From positions 73,841,412-73,905,411 of the forward strand of contig NC_080671.1 in NCBI RefSeq assembly GCF_030247195.1: DNA of 64,000 bases, written 5' to 3'. The stretch is from Topomyia yanbarensis. Lineage: Eukaryota; Arthropoda; Insecta; Diptera; Culicidae. Positions 21,321 through 32,429 of the stretch are shown one piece after another. The notes under the pieces were generated by a model. The model searched no databases, had not been told where the DNA came from, and worked only from the letters and a program-made list of their open reading frames with translations. Both the position numbers and the translations under genes were made by a program. The first letter of the stretch is position 1. Each line of letters starts with the position of its first letter.

Positions 21321-23684
21321 TAGCGGTCTATGAATAGCTGTAACTCAAGTTGTAGTATTCCGATGTTAATGAAACTTTGAGAAAATTTTCCTCAGCGTAT
21401 GTAGTTTCAGAATATCTAATTTACAAAAATTCGATTTTTTTCATCCTAACAAAAATGTGTAACCCCTTAAGGGAAAATTGATTAAAAACAAAACATAACC
21501 ACCGGTTTAACCACCCTAACTTTTCTAAACATATTCTGCAAGAGTATATGAACAATATTAACTCGTTGATAATGTCTGTTCTGCGTTACTAATTGAGTAA
21601 TAGGAGTTATTCTTAGCACCTACTATATATAGTAGGTTGGGCAATAATGGGTTAAGAGAGGCGTTCATAAATATATGCAATGCAAATATCAACAAAACTA
21701 CATTACTTTAATGAATTTTGAGTCGCTGAATCCGATATTCACATTATAAAATTGATTATATCCACCTAACAGTGTGATATAGCCTTTCTTATTACTCTAA
21801 TCATTCACATCTAATTATTATCATTATTTGCCCCAAATTTTTTTAGAAAATCAAACTGTACATGTTTTGATGTGTTTGTAACAAAAATTCATGATTTTTT
21901 ATTGAAAGTTCTCGAAACTGCAGCTTTTGTGCTCGAACACCAATATTTTGATATCGTTAGCAGTGAGCATATCTCATGAACCAACCCACAGACAGAACTT
22001 TAATTTTGGAATGATGTTCATGATTAAAATAGCAAGTTCACGACAAAATTTGAAATTAATTGTAAATTTTCCCTAAAGTTCATGAGTATAAAGTGTTTAC
22101 CCAACAAACAAATAACAATTTTCTCGTAAATAAAAATACCCTCGTTAGGGTACCAATTATTTTAAAAAGAAGCAACAGTTCATGATTTCAAATTTATTTG
22201 TAAATTGGAACTACGGATGTCGTATGAATTGCAACGGGCTTTTAAAAAAATCCATACTCGATAACACCGTTGTTGTACGAAGTGTAGTGAGCCGTTTGCC
22301 TCGTACCTCGAATATTCCCTACCGACATGTGTTTCAAAATGTAGCGTCCAATAAATTAATATAACTTAAGGGGAATTTTTTTATTGAATATTCTAAAACT
22401 ACATATTTTGGAAAATATCTGTGCAAACTTTCATCCGGATCGGAGCACTAGATTTTAAATTACAGTCGTTTGCAGGTTCTTCCACGAATGAAGTTAACAC
22501 AAAACTTTAAACGCAATTATCTAGGGATGAAGTATTTTGAAAAGTACCGTTGCGGTGAACGTTATATCTCAAGAACTATTCATCCGATTTGCCTAAACTT
22601 TGTTTTAAATTGTTTGTATTTACATTCTTGTGTACTTTAACGGTTTCTTTTTTATCAAAAAATTTCGATACTTTGCAATGAATTTTTGTTTAAAATTTTG
22701 AACACTACGAAACTCAATTTTTTGGTCAACATGTTTTATTGGGAAATCGATCCGTTCAAGTACACCACAATACATTTTCCTTCAATAATCTTTTTAGTTT
22801 TTGGATTTCAGTTGAGTGGTTCGGCTTAGAGAGCGTTCACTGTAACACTCTGCCAAAAAAACACTTTTCGGGGGATCGACCATAACTCCGCCAACCTTGA
22901 ATTTTTTTTATTCAACTTGATTTTTTTTCTATCTTCGATAGTGCTACCAACGATCTGTCTTTCGCTTTTTCAAATAAAATTTGCGCAAAACGCTTTAAGA
23001 AATGACGAACTCATTTATATTTTTCGCCACAACTTTGTATATAACCCCTTAAGTTGTAATGATCCAATCGAAAAGAAATTTTGGGAAAATAATAACTAAG
23101 CTATATAATTTCATGATCTGAAGTAATAATAAAATAATATAACTTCAAAATGGGAAATACATTTTTTCGCCTTGTAGTATCTTGTCAAACATGTACAACA
23201 TCTTAGATTCTCTGGGCTATCTGGGCGCAGCTGAAGCCTGGTTTAAGTGAAACTGAATCGTTTAAAGATTATTTTAAAGAATAATTCGCGAGGGAAATCG
23301 AGGGAAAAAGTTAGTTAAAGCCAAGCTCAATATTTTTAGTTAAACTCTTCGAATACGTATACAAACATACTCATTTTTGCACTCCATGTTCACCAATACA
23401 CGATATTTATCGTTCAATATGCAACTAATAGTAACGTTGTCTGATAAAAACACTAATATTGATAAGTACAGTTCGACAGAAAAAAAATTCAGACGAGCAA
23501 TCGATTATCAATAATATTTAACTTATCGGTAAATAACCAACCATCCTATGCATTCTTTTATATACTAAGAAAATCAGTTCAATTTTGCCAAAATCAAATT
23601 TGAAACAATAAAACATACATACATAACCATATAATCGCGAGATAAAAACACGCTTTTGCCGAAATATATTTTTTGTATTATTGA
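21321..23684. other. AT-rich intergenic DNA, no gene recognised
   Basis: At about 21755-21800 CCACCTAACAGTGTGATATAGCCTTTCTTA resembles the left end of the 9655 modular repeat, probably a solo end. Otherwise only short unsupported ORFs. Confidence 0.3.
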
Positions 23685-24440
23685 CCTATGGGGTCTAATA
23701 CGCCCCCCTTAAGCAGAAATCGCTACATTTCAACGTTCGGCACTATTATCTCCACAGCAACTAGTCTAGTTTATTGCTATATTAATAAGAAAATAGCTCC
23801 CACGTATTTTTTGTTGAAAGCATACAAATAAAAATATTATCACACATTTTTCAAAATGACAAAATTTCCAGTTTCTAAGCCCACCAAGGTCAGAATGCCC
23901 CCAGTTTCTGTGTAATATGCCTCACAACAAAAGGATAGTATCACAACAATGGGATTATATGCCCTAACCGAATTATTGAAATTTACTACGAGTATTACTG
24001 TTATTTGAAGCTCATAAATGGCGCAATAGTTACATTGCAGTTGTGTTAATAATGGGGTATACGACCCGGAATATAGTGGGGCGTTTTGCCCTGTGATGAG
24101 CTTCTGTAAAAACATGAATTCTACACGCAAACATAATTTTAAACCATTTTAAAAACTTAGATATGAATATATATATTTTAATAAGTTGTTCGAAAAAGTT
24201 CTACTAAATCCGACTCTTTCAAACTGGTTGAAATGCTTGTAGAAAAATAGTGGGAACTTCCATCGAAAAAGCTCTTTCGAAACTTTTACGTATATTGTTG
24301 TTTTACGAAATATTAAAAATGTCAAACTAACTTAGTGCGTTTATTTCATGAAATTATACTGTTATCAGTCATTTTTACGTTTCAAATAATTCTAGGGTCC
24401 TGGGAATAGAAGTGGGGCGTATTATACCCCTTTACCTTAA
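23685..24440. mobile_element. Non-autonomous element with GGGGT.TAATACGCCCC ends
   Basis: The left GGGGTCTAATACGCCCCCCT (about 23690) is mirrored by the right end, which on the other strand reads GGGGTATAATACGCCCCACT. Length about 750 bp. The minus-strand ORF at 23840-24130 has no known motif. TTAA lies close to both ends but no clean duplication could be defined. Confidence 0.5.
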
Positions 24441-24460
24441 AAGCCTTGGTATAAAGGTAC

Positions 24461-24602
24461 GCAAAGAGTGTGCAGAGAGTGAAGCCAAAAAACGTCTACA
24501 TATCGAGCAAAATTAGAATCCAGCTTTGCTGCAGAGGTATCAGAGATGGATTCCAATTGTGCTCGATAGGTAGACTTTTTTGACTTCACTCTTTGCGCAA
24601 CT
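24461..24602. mobile_element. Short hairpin MITE
   Basis: Left arm (about 24475-24521) and right arm (about 24547-24600) are inverted copies: AGAGTGAAGCCAAAAAACGT, TCTACATATCGAGCAAAATT, AGAATCC against the same with a few changes. The loop is about 25 bp, so a transcript would form a near-complete stem. It abuts the 23685-24440 element. Confidence 0.65.
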
Positions 24603-26029
24603 GTTCTCTATAAACTGTGTCTTACCCTACTTATCTTTATTCAGTACTGGTATTTGGGTCGGTATTTCCGGGATTTTCGGTACCGGTTCTACCGTACTAC
24701 AACTCTAGTTCAAATCTCCTCTAGTTTAGAGCTGTACATAAATTTACTTTTTTAGGAACACCTCAATCGAATGGTGTTAGTCTTCATAAGTCAAATATGA
24801 ACTTGATCAATTGCTTCTGATTTACAGACAAGCATTTCTAAGTGTGTATTTCAGTATAAAATACGAGTATCAAAAAAAAAATCCTCAGATACATAGTTCA
24901 AGGTACATTGATCAACATTGCTGAAAACTGTAAATTGAGCCGATTTTGTAGTAAACAGATATTCATTTTGTCTTCCGAGAAAACACCAAATTTTTGCCGG
25001 TCTAGTTAGTAACCTTGCTTAGTTCATATCCATACATAACTAAAAGTTCGTAATAATAGGAATAACACTGGACGAAGCTGGTATTGTATTCGGAGGGCAG
25101 CAAGACTTTTTGCTGGTGTTGTGGGATTTGCCATGAAAATGACGTTGAGTTTAATTTGAAATTATATTTTTCCGAGCACGTGTGGCCAATTAACTTGATT
25201 CGCTTTGTGGGGAATAAGTTGATTAGATTTCCTCTTTCATCAGGGGCTTCTATTTCATTTTTTTTCGAGTAACTGACTACGCAGCTTCCACCGGGTGCTA
25301 GATTCCCACATTATGATTTAGAGACGTCATCGAGTGGTCACGCCGCACTAGCAGATATATAGTTGGCACTAGAGATCTTTTGGGGTAGGTATGTGGGTGA
25401 TTGAATTTTCTGGTGTGGATTTGCGCCAATATCTCAATCTTTTTATACTAAAAGCGGAGAAATTGAAAATATTAATTTTTTTTTATTTTAGGATCGTTAA
25501 TAACATATCAAAAACTGATAATCCTATAATGATTGTATAATTTGCAATTGTTGCTATGGACAGGTAGCGAATGGCAAAATTTGCAAATCCAAATTTCCCA
25601 TCAAGACACAGTCAGTCAAGTAAGAGTGTTTTTGTGATTATTTATCGGAAGTCAATAGTTCACATCGTAGTTTTTAGGATATAAAAGGCACTCTTGTTAT
25701 TGATGCTTTCGAGACATAATCAGCTGTTTATTAAACTCGTCCGAATTTTCGTCCAACTAATATAAAGAGCGTAATTTTCGCCTTTCGGTATGAGGTAGTG
25801 TTTTTGTGTATTCATCCACAAGGACCAAACATGCCTGGCACCGCGGCAGCGAGGTATATGAAAAAACGAAAACGGGTAAGCCGATATTGTGACAAATTGT
25901 TACTGCAGAGAAGAGTCGAAAATGCGGACATAATGATAATGAAAAAAATATGTTTTATAAAAAAAATAAATAAATTTGAAAAAAAATAACCAGATATATA
26001 AAAAGCTCCTTTACCAACTGTTAAACCGT

Positions 26030-26290
26030 AATTCATCAATACGAACGAAAGATGGGGTTTTCAAGACCATAACGATCCCAAACACCGAAGTAGATTTGCA
26101 GAACTTGTAAGGATCACAATGACGTCGTCAGTTTACAATGATTAGCACTTGACGCAAACCCAATTGAAAAAGTTTGGGCATTCGTCAAGCTTTTGAAAAA
26201 AAAAATTAAATCGTTTTTCACGTCAAATTCGAGCAGTTATAAAAAAAAATTATCGAAAGACCTACTACTACTAGTTTTTCGATCTGTATA
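26030..26290 (+). pseudogene. Tc1/mariner-type transposase, C-terminal relic
   Basis: One frame reads WGFQDHNDPKHRSRFAELV, and another, after a frameshift, LDANPIEKVWAFVKLLKKKI. These are the second catalytic block (usually QQDNDPKH) and third block (NPIE.VW) of DDE transposases. In the second block the usual Asp position is His. The frameshift plus the altered catalytic residue make it inactive. No terminal inverted repeats were identified around it. Confidence 0.65.
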
Positions 26291-28692
26291 TTTCATATTC
26301 TTGCACTCACCTTTGTAGTAGACTCTAAACTCTTTATAACTTTCCCTACTTAGTAATCTCTAACCAATTGAATGTTGTTAAAAAACAAGAGTCTACTGAA
26401 GTCCTCGATGTGATACGGGGAATCAAAAAGTGTCATTTCGGTCGACGTGGTTTAGGAATGGTGACCAAAAGGAAACTGTCTATAGTAGGTAAAGGCGTAA
26501 ACCTCACAAAATTGTTGAACACAAATAGAAAAGAGAGAATAAATACACTATTTTATGTGATTGAATCTTTACAATTTACTGGTATGATTGTTCTTTTTTA
26601 TTTGCTATGATTGTTATTACATATGAATTTCTCATGGTACTGTGCTGCGTCTTTATTGTTGTTTAAAGTTATATTACTTGGTGTCGGGATCAAAGACCGA
26701 TATTCAAATTATTTTATCTTTTTACATATTCATCTATTTAATATTGCTGTTACTGGTGTGACTTCAACTTGCTGTTAATTAGCTGTAGAATTAGAATTCT
26801 GCAAAATGAACACACGATTTGAGGTGCTAATACTAAACAATGATGCTGCGTTTGATTTGTGTTGCAATAACGTTCAATCAGGACATTCCTGTGTATACTT
26901 GTTGCGTGGCCGTTGAACGGCGAATGCTTGTTTGTCATGGAAGAACCGTATATGTATAATCATTAAAATGCATAGCCAGACGCCCTGGAACTACCTATTA
27001 TGTGCCTGAAAATATTTTTGCCGAAGGCAAAGTTCTACGTACATTTAGATGTCTTCGAGTTTTTTTCCTACTTCACGTACATGGCGATAAATTACTAATG
27101 TTTTACTTAAGAAAACAGTTCGTCGAGATAATTTCCTTCATCGATCTAACTAACACTCGAAGCGCTTAGGACTTAAAGAAAGCATAGAAAACTAGTAATG
27201 AATCTACAGTCTAGCTAGAAATCGGTTTTCTCTGATATTTTTCGTCATCTCTGAATAGATTTTACTTTCTTTTCTTTTCACTGCGTATATATTTCTTATT
27301 ACCAACGATAGGAAAGCATCTAAAAGTTTTTCTCGTAAGGCAGGGTGTTATAAAAATGGAAGAAATATTTACTTTCAAAATTCATTTTGCGTTCTCCTTC
27401 CCACGGACAGTAGTGGATGGGATTCAATTTTCGTATTCGTTCACTTTCTACGGGTGTAGGTACAGATAAAATTCCATCTAAAACAACACCGAGCAGTGCA
27501 ATTCTGGGGTTGTCTGAGGATGGACCACGATGACGGTGTGCTTTTGTTGTAATTGTAGTTAAAGCTTGGTGCAGAGAGATACAGCTTTTTTTAGCATAGA
27601 CGTAGAGGTAATCGAGACTTGTCTTTAAGTTTGTGTGACAAATTTATTCACATGCGCTAACATGGATAGTGAGATTACGTGGACCTCTTGCACCTAGACA
27701 TTCTACCTAAGATGGTTCATTTTGTATTCCATTCGTAGTACGGTTTTATTTCTCGTTATTTTTGTAGTAATATAACTACAGCTAGTAATTAGTGTGCATT
27801 TTTTTAAAGGGGTATCCCATAAAATGCTTATTTTCTCATCTAAATGGTTTGTTATCTTATGTTTTATGTGTTTATCGATTTATTCAAGGAGGATTACACA
27901 CGCCAATTGTAAATTTTTCAGATTCTAGTTTCGGTGGACCCATGGTTACCAATGACCATATTGTGCCATAACATTCTATTTGTCTGTGATTAGTTTAATT
28001 AATTTAAAACAAAAGTGATTTGGATTAAAATCACATGTTTAATATAGTTGTTGGTGTTTGTCTAGCTTAATGGTCGGCAGTCTACAATTTTATTAGACAT
28101 AAGGAAAATTTATAAGTTGTAGTGTAACGATTATAAATCATTAACATTTTGACTGAAGGCAAGTAAAATTGTGACATGTCGTCATAATGTGGACAGTGGG
28201 CACGCTAGGTAACTTTGCAATCTAATTCAATGGAACGCCTAATACTTAGATCAACAGTAGTCGCTAACATGAAACGAACCGAACATCGAATGGCAAACTT
28301 GAGCACCTTCAAATCTAATTAAGTATGTTGAAACTATGTGTGGTTTCGCTGAATATATACAATCACTTTCCGATGACGCAAAAACTAGAACTTTAACGTT
28401 GATAATAAATAACTATATTAATAAAATTTTCTTCGTTGCTTTACGCAGGAAACATTCTCGAGTGTAAACATAGTGTTTATACATTTCGGACATTGCAAAC
28501 AGTAACTGGAATATACCTACATACATAAACGCAACAAGTGGTAGTTGTCAACATATCTTCATCTCGGTTACATGTAATGTAAATAGACTGAACGTTGAAT
28601 GTTTGGCTGAACTAGAATACAGTTTTCTTAAAATTGACTAAATTCGAACAGTTCTCTTCCTGGTTTGGTCACCTACTTGTCTAATGGGGGCT
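26291..28692. other. Downstream flank of TMEM65; no gene recognised
   Basis: Contains only short unsupported ORFs. The part nearest 28692 must include the TMEM65 3' UTR, but I could not place its poly-A site. Confidence 0.35.
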
Positions 28693-29439
28693 TCACTTTC
28701 CTTCTCTCGGTTCAACAGTCTTGCTCGCATCTTCCGAGGTTTTGTCGTCGTTTTTCTTTGCATCCTTATCTTCGTCACTTTTGAAGAGCAGTGGGCACAT
28801 CCCCAAAAGACAACCGATGGTAATACCGATGACACGTCCCTAATGTAATATAAGCAAAAAGCGTTTTGTAAACGAACAACTTAAACAATGTTCGCTGAGT
28901 GCACCATGTACTCACCATGTTCGCTGCCTGTCGGCTCGATTTTAGTTCGAGCTGTATCGGCGACAACTTCGGCGGTTTAACGCCACTCATTTCCGCTAGC
29001 TTTTCCACGTAGAAAGCTGATCCGATGCCAATCACGTCGCTAATTGTGTTTCCGAGAGCGGCCGCACCCATAGTTGAAATGCACATGAATAGACCAAGCG
29101 AATGTTCGATGTAATCTCCCTGTGGGTGAAAGAATGAAGCGATGGTTAACATTGGCTTATTTACTACTATATGGAACACAGCCCTCTCAAAAGCATCTCA
29201 ATCAATAACCAGAAATTATTTAACCAACCGTGAATTGATATCTTATGGTGGACATTCTCCAAATAAACGAAAGCTATTCGAGTCTGCTGTGATGTCCTTT
29301 CCACAGAAAAATTCATTCAATTTCATTACACAGCATCAAGTTACGGACATATCAATCATTCAGAAACTTACCGCTATAATCATGGTAAAGTTATCCAAAA
29401 ATCCAAATCCAATGAATGGCAGGGCATTTACCAGTCCCA
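28693..29439 (-). CDS. TMEM65: Transmembrane protein 65 homologue, three 3' exons
   Basis: Minus strand exons 29372-29439, 28916-29119 and 28693-28839 (68, 204 and 147 nt), with donors GTAAGT and GTGAGT and acceptors CAG and TAG. They encode GLVNALPFIGFGFLDNFTMI, then IEHSLGLFMCISTMGAAALG, NTISDVIGIGSAFYVEKLAE and GRVIGITIGCLLGMCPLLF, followed by a charged tail ending at the TGA (28693-28695). NALPFIGFGFLDN, the STM.AAALGN block and the last helix followed by acidic residues match TMEM65, a mitochondrial inner-membrane protein linked in vertebrates to ion handling and respiration. About three hydrophobic segments are visible. Exon 29372-29439 begins in phase 1, so upstream exons must exist; one is found at 59459-59500. 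Confidence 0.9.
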
Positions 29440-30040
29440 CTGAAAAGAAAGACGAAAGAGACAGTGTAAGAAAAACAAACTGTTGCAATTACCGGTGCGC
29501 TTCCATACTGTCTATGTCATATTAGCTGCACTTCAGTGAATATTCTTCACCATCTAAAGCGTATACATCTAACTCTGAGAACGTTTGACGTGGAAATTTT
29601 CTCTAACTCAAAATGGAAATAATATTCAACGAAGATTTAATACCCAACGTCTTATGTTGTCGCAATCAGTGGATTCTGATGGTACCACGTAGATAAATAG
29701 TACCGTAGAACCTCGGATAGCAATTTGCATGATGATTTGTTGAATTTATTCGGTGCCGGAATTGAAGCAGTTTCTCTATTCTCTAGCAATATAAAAGATA
29801 TTCATGAGAAGTTGTATGTCTCTAAATACACAACCTCTTGATTGAAGACAAGTCATGGTATGTGTGGACAGACATTAAACTTTGTACAAACAAAGATACA
29901 TTCCACCGTTAAGGGACAACGTGTACACGCCTGATGCAACTGTTAACACATCTTAGTTTAAAAAATCGTACGATGTTTGCTAAAAAACAACACAACGTTG
30001 ACGTTATGCGTTCGTTGTTTTCTATTCACTCTGAGAGGTT

Positions 30041-30520
30041 ATACAGGGTGCCCCACATTAAATTGCATCACAGAAAAAAATGCATAACCGTGAACCAGTG
30101 GATGTTTTCTGTCGAAAAATTAGGTAGAAATAGTTTAGAGTGCATTGTTTATAGTATTTTTTATCGCCATCAGTTTTTCGAAAATCAGACCAAATGGCGT
30201 CACCCGAAAAGCAACGTCGCGAATTGATTTTACGCAAGCACCTGGAAATATCTTAAACTCTCTCACCGGGATATCCGAAAACAACTCGGAATCGTGCAGT
30301 CAACGGTGAGTCGTGTGATTAAACGTTACTGCCAAACTCTGAGCATCGAGCGGAAAGAGAAATGCGGTCAGAACGGATGTTCCATTAGTGATCAGGACCA
30401 CTAGCGTGTAGTGAAAGCGTTTAAGTGGAATCCCAATGCTTCGGTCAGGTATGTGGCCAAAAAGTTGAAACTGTCCAAGTTTTTCGTTCAGAGAGCCAAC
30501 ACGGAAAACCGATTCATCAA
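30041..30520 (+). pseudogene. Tc1/mariner-superfamily (ITmD37E-like) transposase, N-terminal relic
   Basis: Starts with a TA then ACAGGGTGCCCCACATTAAA, which looks like a terminal inverted repeat. An ATG at 30194 opens MASPEKQRRELILRKHLE, and after a frameshift the frame gives LSHRDIRKQLGIVQSTVSRV and WNPNASVRYVAKKLKLSKFF, two helix-turn-helix DNA-binding units. It also has an internal TAG and no catalytic domain, so it is a truncated dead copy. It lies in the large TMEM65 intron. Confidence 0.6.
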
Positions 30521-30773
30521 AATTTCAACTAAAAAAATAGTTGAGTTTTTGGTCTCGTCTATTTAATATTTGGGCGAATTAAATTTTTGTTGAAAACAAT
30601 AATCCAACGCTGTTGGTTTGATGCTGTCAGTTTCAGTCTGGACACGAACGTTTCAGCCTAGCACAAAACTTTAAAAGCCTACCTGAGATAAAGCTTGAAA
30701 CGCTTGCCTCAGCTTGTAACGCTTGTTTTAGTCCAGACACAATTGCATATGCCGTTACACTACCTTTTCAGCC

Positions 30774-30787
30774 AAGACACAAACGAC
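30774..30787 (+). repeat. Left target-site duplication of the I-clade element
   Basis: AAGACACAAACGAC here is repeated exactly at 36961-36974, straight after the poly-A tail. It defines the insertion precisely. Confidence 0.9.
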
Positions 30788-30820
30788 ATTCGTTGTTCGA
30801 CTTGCGCTCGGATAAGACGT
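30787..30820 (+). promoter_or_regulatory. Internal Inr + DPE promoter of the I-clade element
   Basis: CATTC at the very start of the element fits the arthropod initiator (CA+1KTY), with +1 at 30788. AGACGT at 30815-30820 is exactly +28 to +33 and fits the downstream promoter element consensus RGWYVT at every base. TATA-less Inr/DPE promoters are the known mechanism by which I, Jockey and Doc elements carry their promoter inside the transcript. Confidence 0.75.
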
Positions 30821-31091
30821 GTGCTAGTGCTTTTGCAGTTGCCTTCCCCGGCTCAGTTTTTATTGTGTCCAGTGCTCAGTGCAGTGTCAAAGCCAGTTGT
30901 GATTGCTAGGCCTTTGTTTCGAAAACAAAGTGTGTCGTGCTGGTATTGTCAGCCAGTCCCAGCAAAGGTCATCGGCATCGAAAAGATAAGTACCTGTTTC
31001 CCTTCTACTATTATTTTCTGTTTTGCCCTTGATACATTCCGTTACTGCTCTTTTTATCGTTCTTTGCGCGAAGTGCTGATCTCGCGCTAAA

Positions 31092-32429
31092 ATGTCCCTC
31101 GACGGTCAGCCCACCGATGATAATATGGATGATGAAACATCCCCTGATAAGCCTCCTACCAAACCCCCTCGCCTAAAAGCATACCCAGAGAACTCGACTG
31201 GGCCATTTGTGGTTTACTTCCGGACCACCAATAAATCATTTGATATTTTGAAAATATCACGTGATCTGACAGAGCATTACTCGGCCGTGACCCAGATTAC
31301 AAAGGTTCGCGCGAATAAGTTAAAAATTGTTGTTAGCGACCTCGCACAGGCAAACGGGATTGCTTCCTGTACCCGCTTTACGCAGCATTATAGGGTGTAT
31401 GTACCGTGTGTAGATGTAGAGGTCGACGGGGTCATAACCGAGGCGAGTTTGACATGCGAGGACGTGCTGAAGTATGGGGCTGGCTGTTTTAAAAACCCCC
31501 TACTAAAGCCGGTGAAAATATTAGACTGCAAGAAATTGCACACGCTCGCTGGAGATAAAGAATCCTATATACCATCAGCCTCGCTTCGGGTGACTTTCGC
31601 CGGATCGTCTCTTCCAAATTATGTCCTTCTGGATAGGGTTCGCCTGCCTGTACGCCTGTTTGTACCGCGGGTAATGAACTGCAGCAACTGCAAACAGTTG
31701 GGCCACACAGCCACCTTTTGTGGCAATAAAAAACGATGTGGCAAGTGCGGTGGAGAGCATGAGGATGACTCTTGTGACAAAGACACTGAAAAGTGTGTTT
31801 ACTGCGGGGGCCCTCCGCATGCTCTTAAATCATGCCCTGCGTACAAACAGCGCGGGGATAAAATTAAGCGCTCCCTCAAGGAACGCTCGAAGCGCTCTTA
31901 TGCAGAAATGTTAAAGAATGCTTCGCCATCTGTCCTTTCCGAAAACTCCTTTGCTCTTTTGGCTCCTGTTGAGCAAGAATCTGATAATCCACAAGAGGGA
32001 ACATCTTTTGTTAACCCGGGGGAGTCCAGGAAGCGGAGAAATCCTGCCTCCCCTAGACTGCCCCGTAAGGGTCCCAAGGTGTCCTCCTCTGAGAGTGCGC
32101 CAACCACATCTAATAAATCCAACGGAAGTGCTGCACTAATGCCGAAGCAATCTGCTCCTGGATTTGGAAATTTTAATTCAAACAAGGAGTACCCACCACT
32201 TCCAGGGACACCAGAAACCCCAAGTGTCCCTCTTTTTCAAACAGACACTCAGTCCAGTAATGGACTAATGAAATTTTCTGACATCGTGGACTTAATTTTC
32301 ACAGCTTTCAATGTTACCGATCCTCTTAAAAGCCTTCTGATACGTTTTCTCCCTATAGTGCAAACATTTTTGAAGCAGTTGACTACTAAATGGCCCCTCC
32401 TTGCAGCGATCGTATCCTTCGATGGCTAA
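31092..32429 (+). CDS. I-clade ORF1: gag-like RNA-binding protein
   Basis: 445 aa, intact. The N-terminal 40 residues are acidic and Pro-rich; residues about 45-190 form the domain that precedes the knuckles in I/Jockey-type ORF1 proteins. Three zinc knuckles follow: C197-C200-H205-C210, C216-C219-H223-C228 and C235-C238-H243-C248, with spacings CX2CX4HX4C, CX2CX3HX4C and CX2CX4HX4C. The C-terminal 190 residues are Ser/Pro-rich and basic. In the family this protein coats the element RNA. The start ATG has AAA before it. The stop overlaps the ORF2 start as ATGGCTAA, which suggests termination-reinitiation for ORF2. Confidence 0.92.
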   Translation: MSLDGQPTDDNMDDETSPDKPPTKPPRLKAYPENSTGPFVVYFRTTNKSFDILKISRDLTEHYSAVTQITKVRANKLKIVVSDLAQANGIASCTRFTQHYRVYVPCVDVEVDGVITEASLTCEDVLKYGAGCFKNPLLKPVKILDCKKLHTLAGDKESYIPSASLRVTFAGSSLPNYVLLDRVRLPVRLFVPRVMNCSNCKQLGHTATFCGNKKRCGKCGGEHEDDSCDKDTEKCVYCGGPPHALKSCPAYKQRGDKIKRSLKERSKRSYAEMLKNASPSVLSENSFALLAPVEQESDNPQEGTSFVNPGESRKRRNPASPRLPRKGPKVSSSESAPTTSNKSNGSAALMPKQSAPGFGNFNSNKEYPPLPGTPETPSVPLFQTDTQSSNGLMKFSDIVDLIFTAFNVTDPLKSLLIRFLPIVQTFLKQLTTKWPLLAAIVSFDG

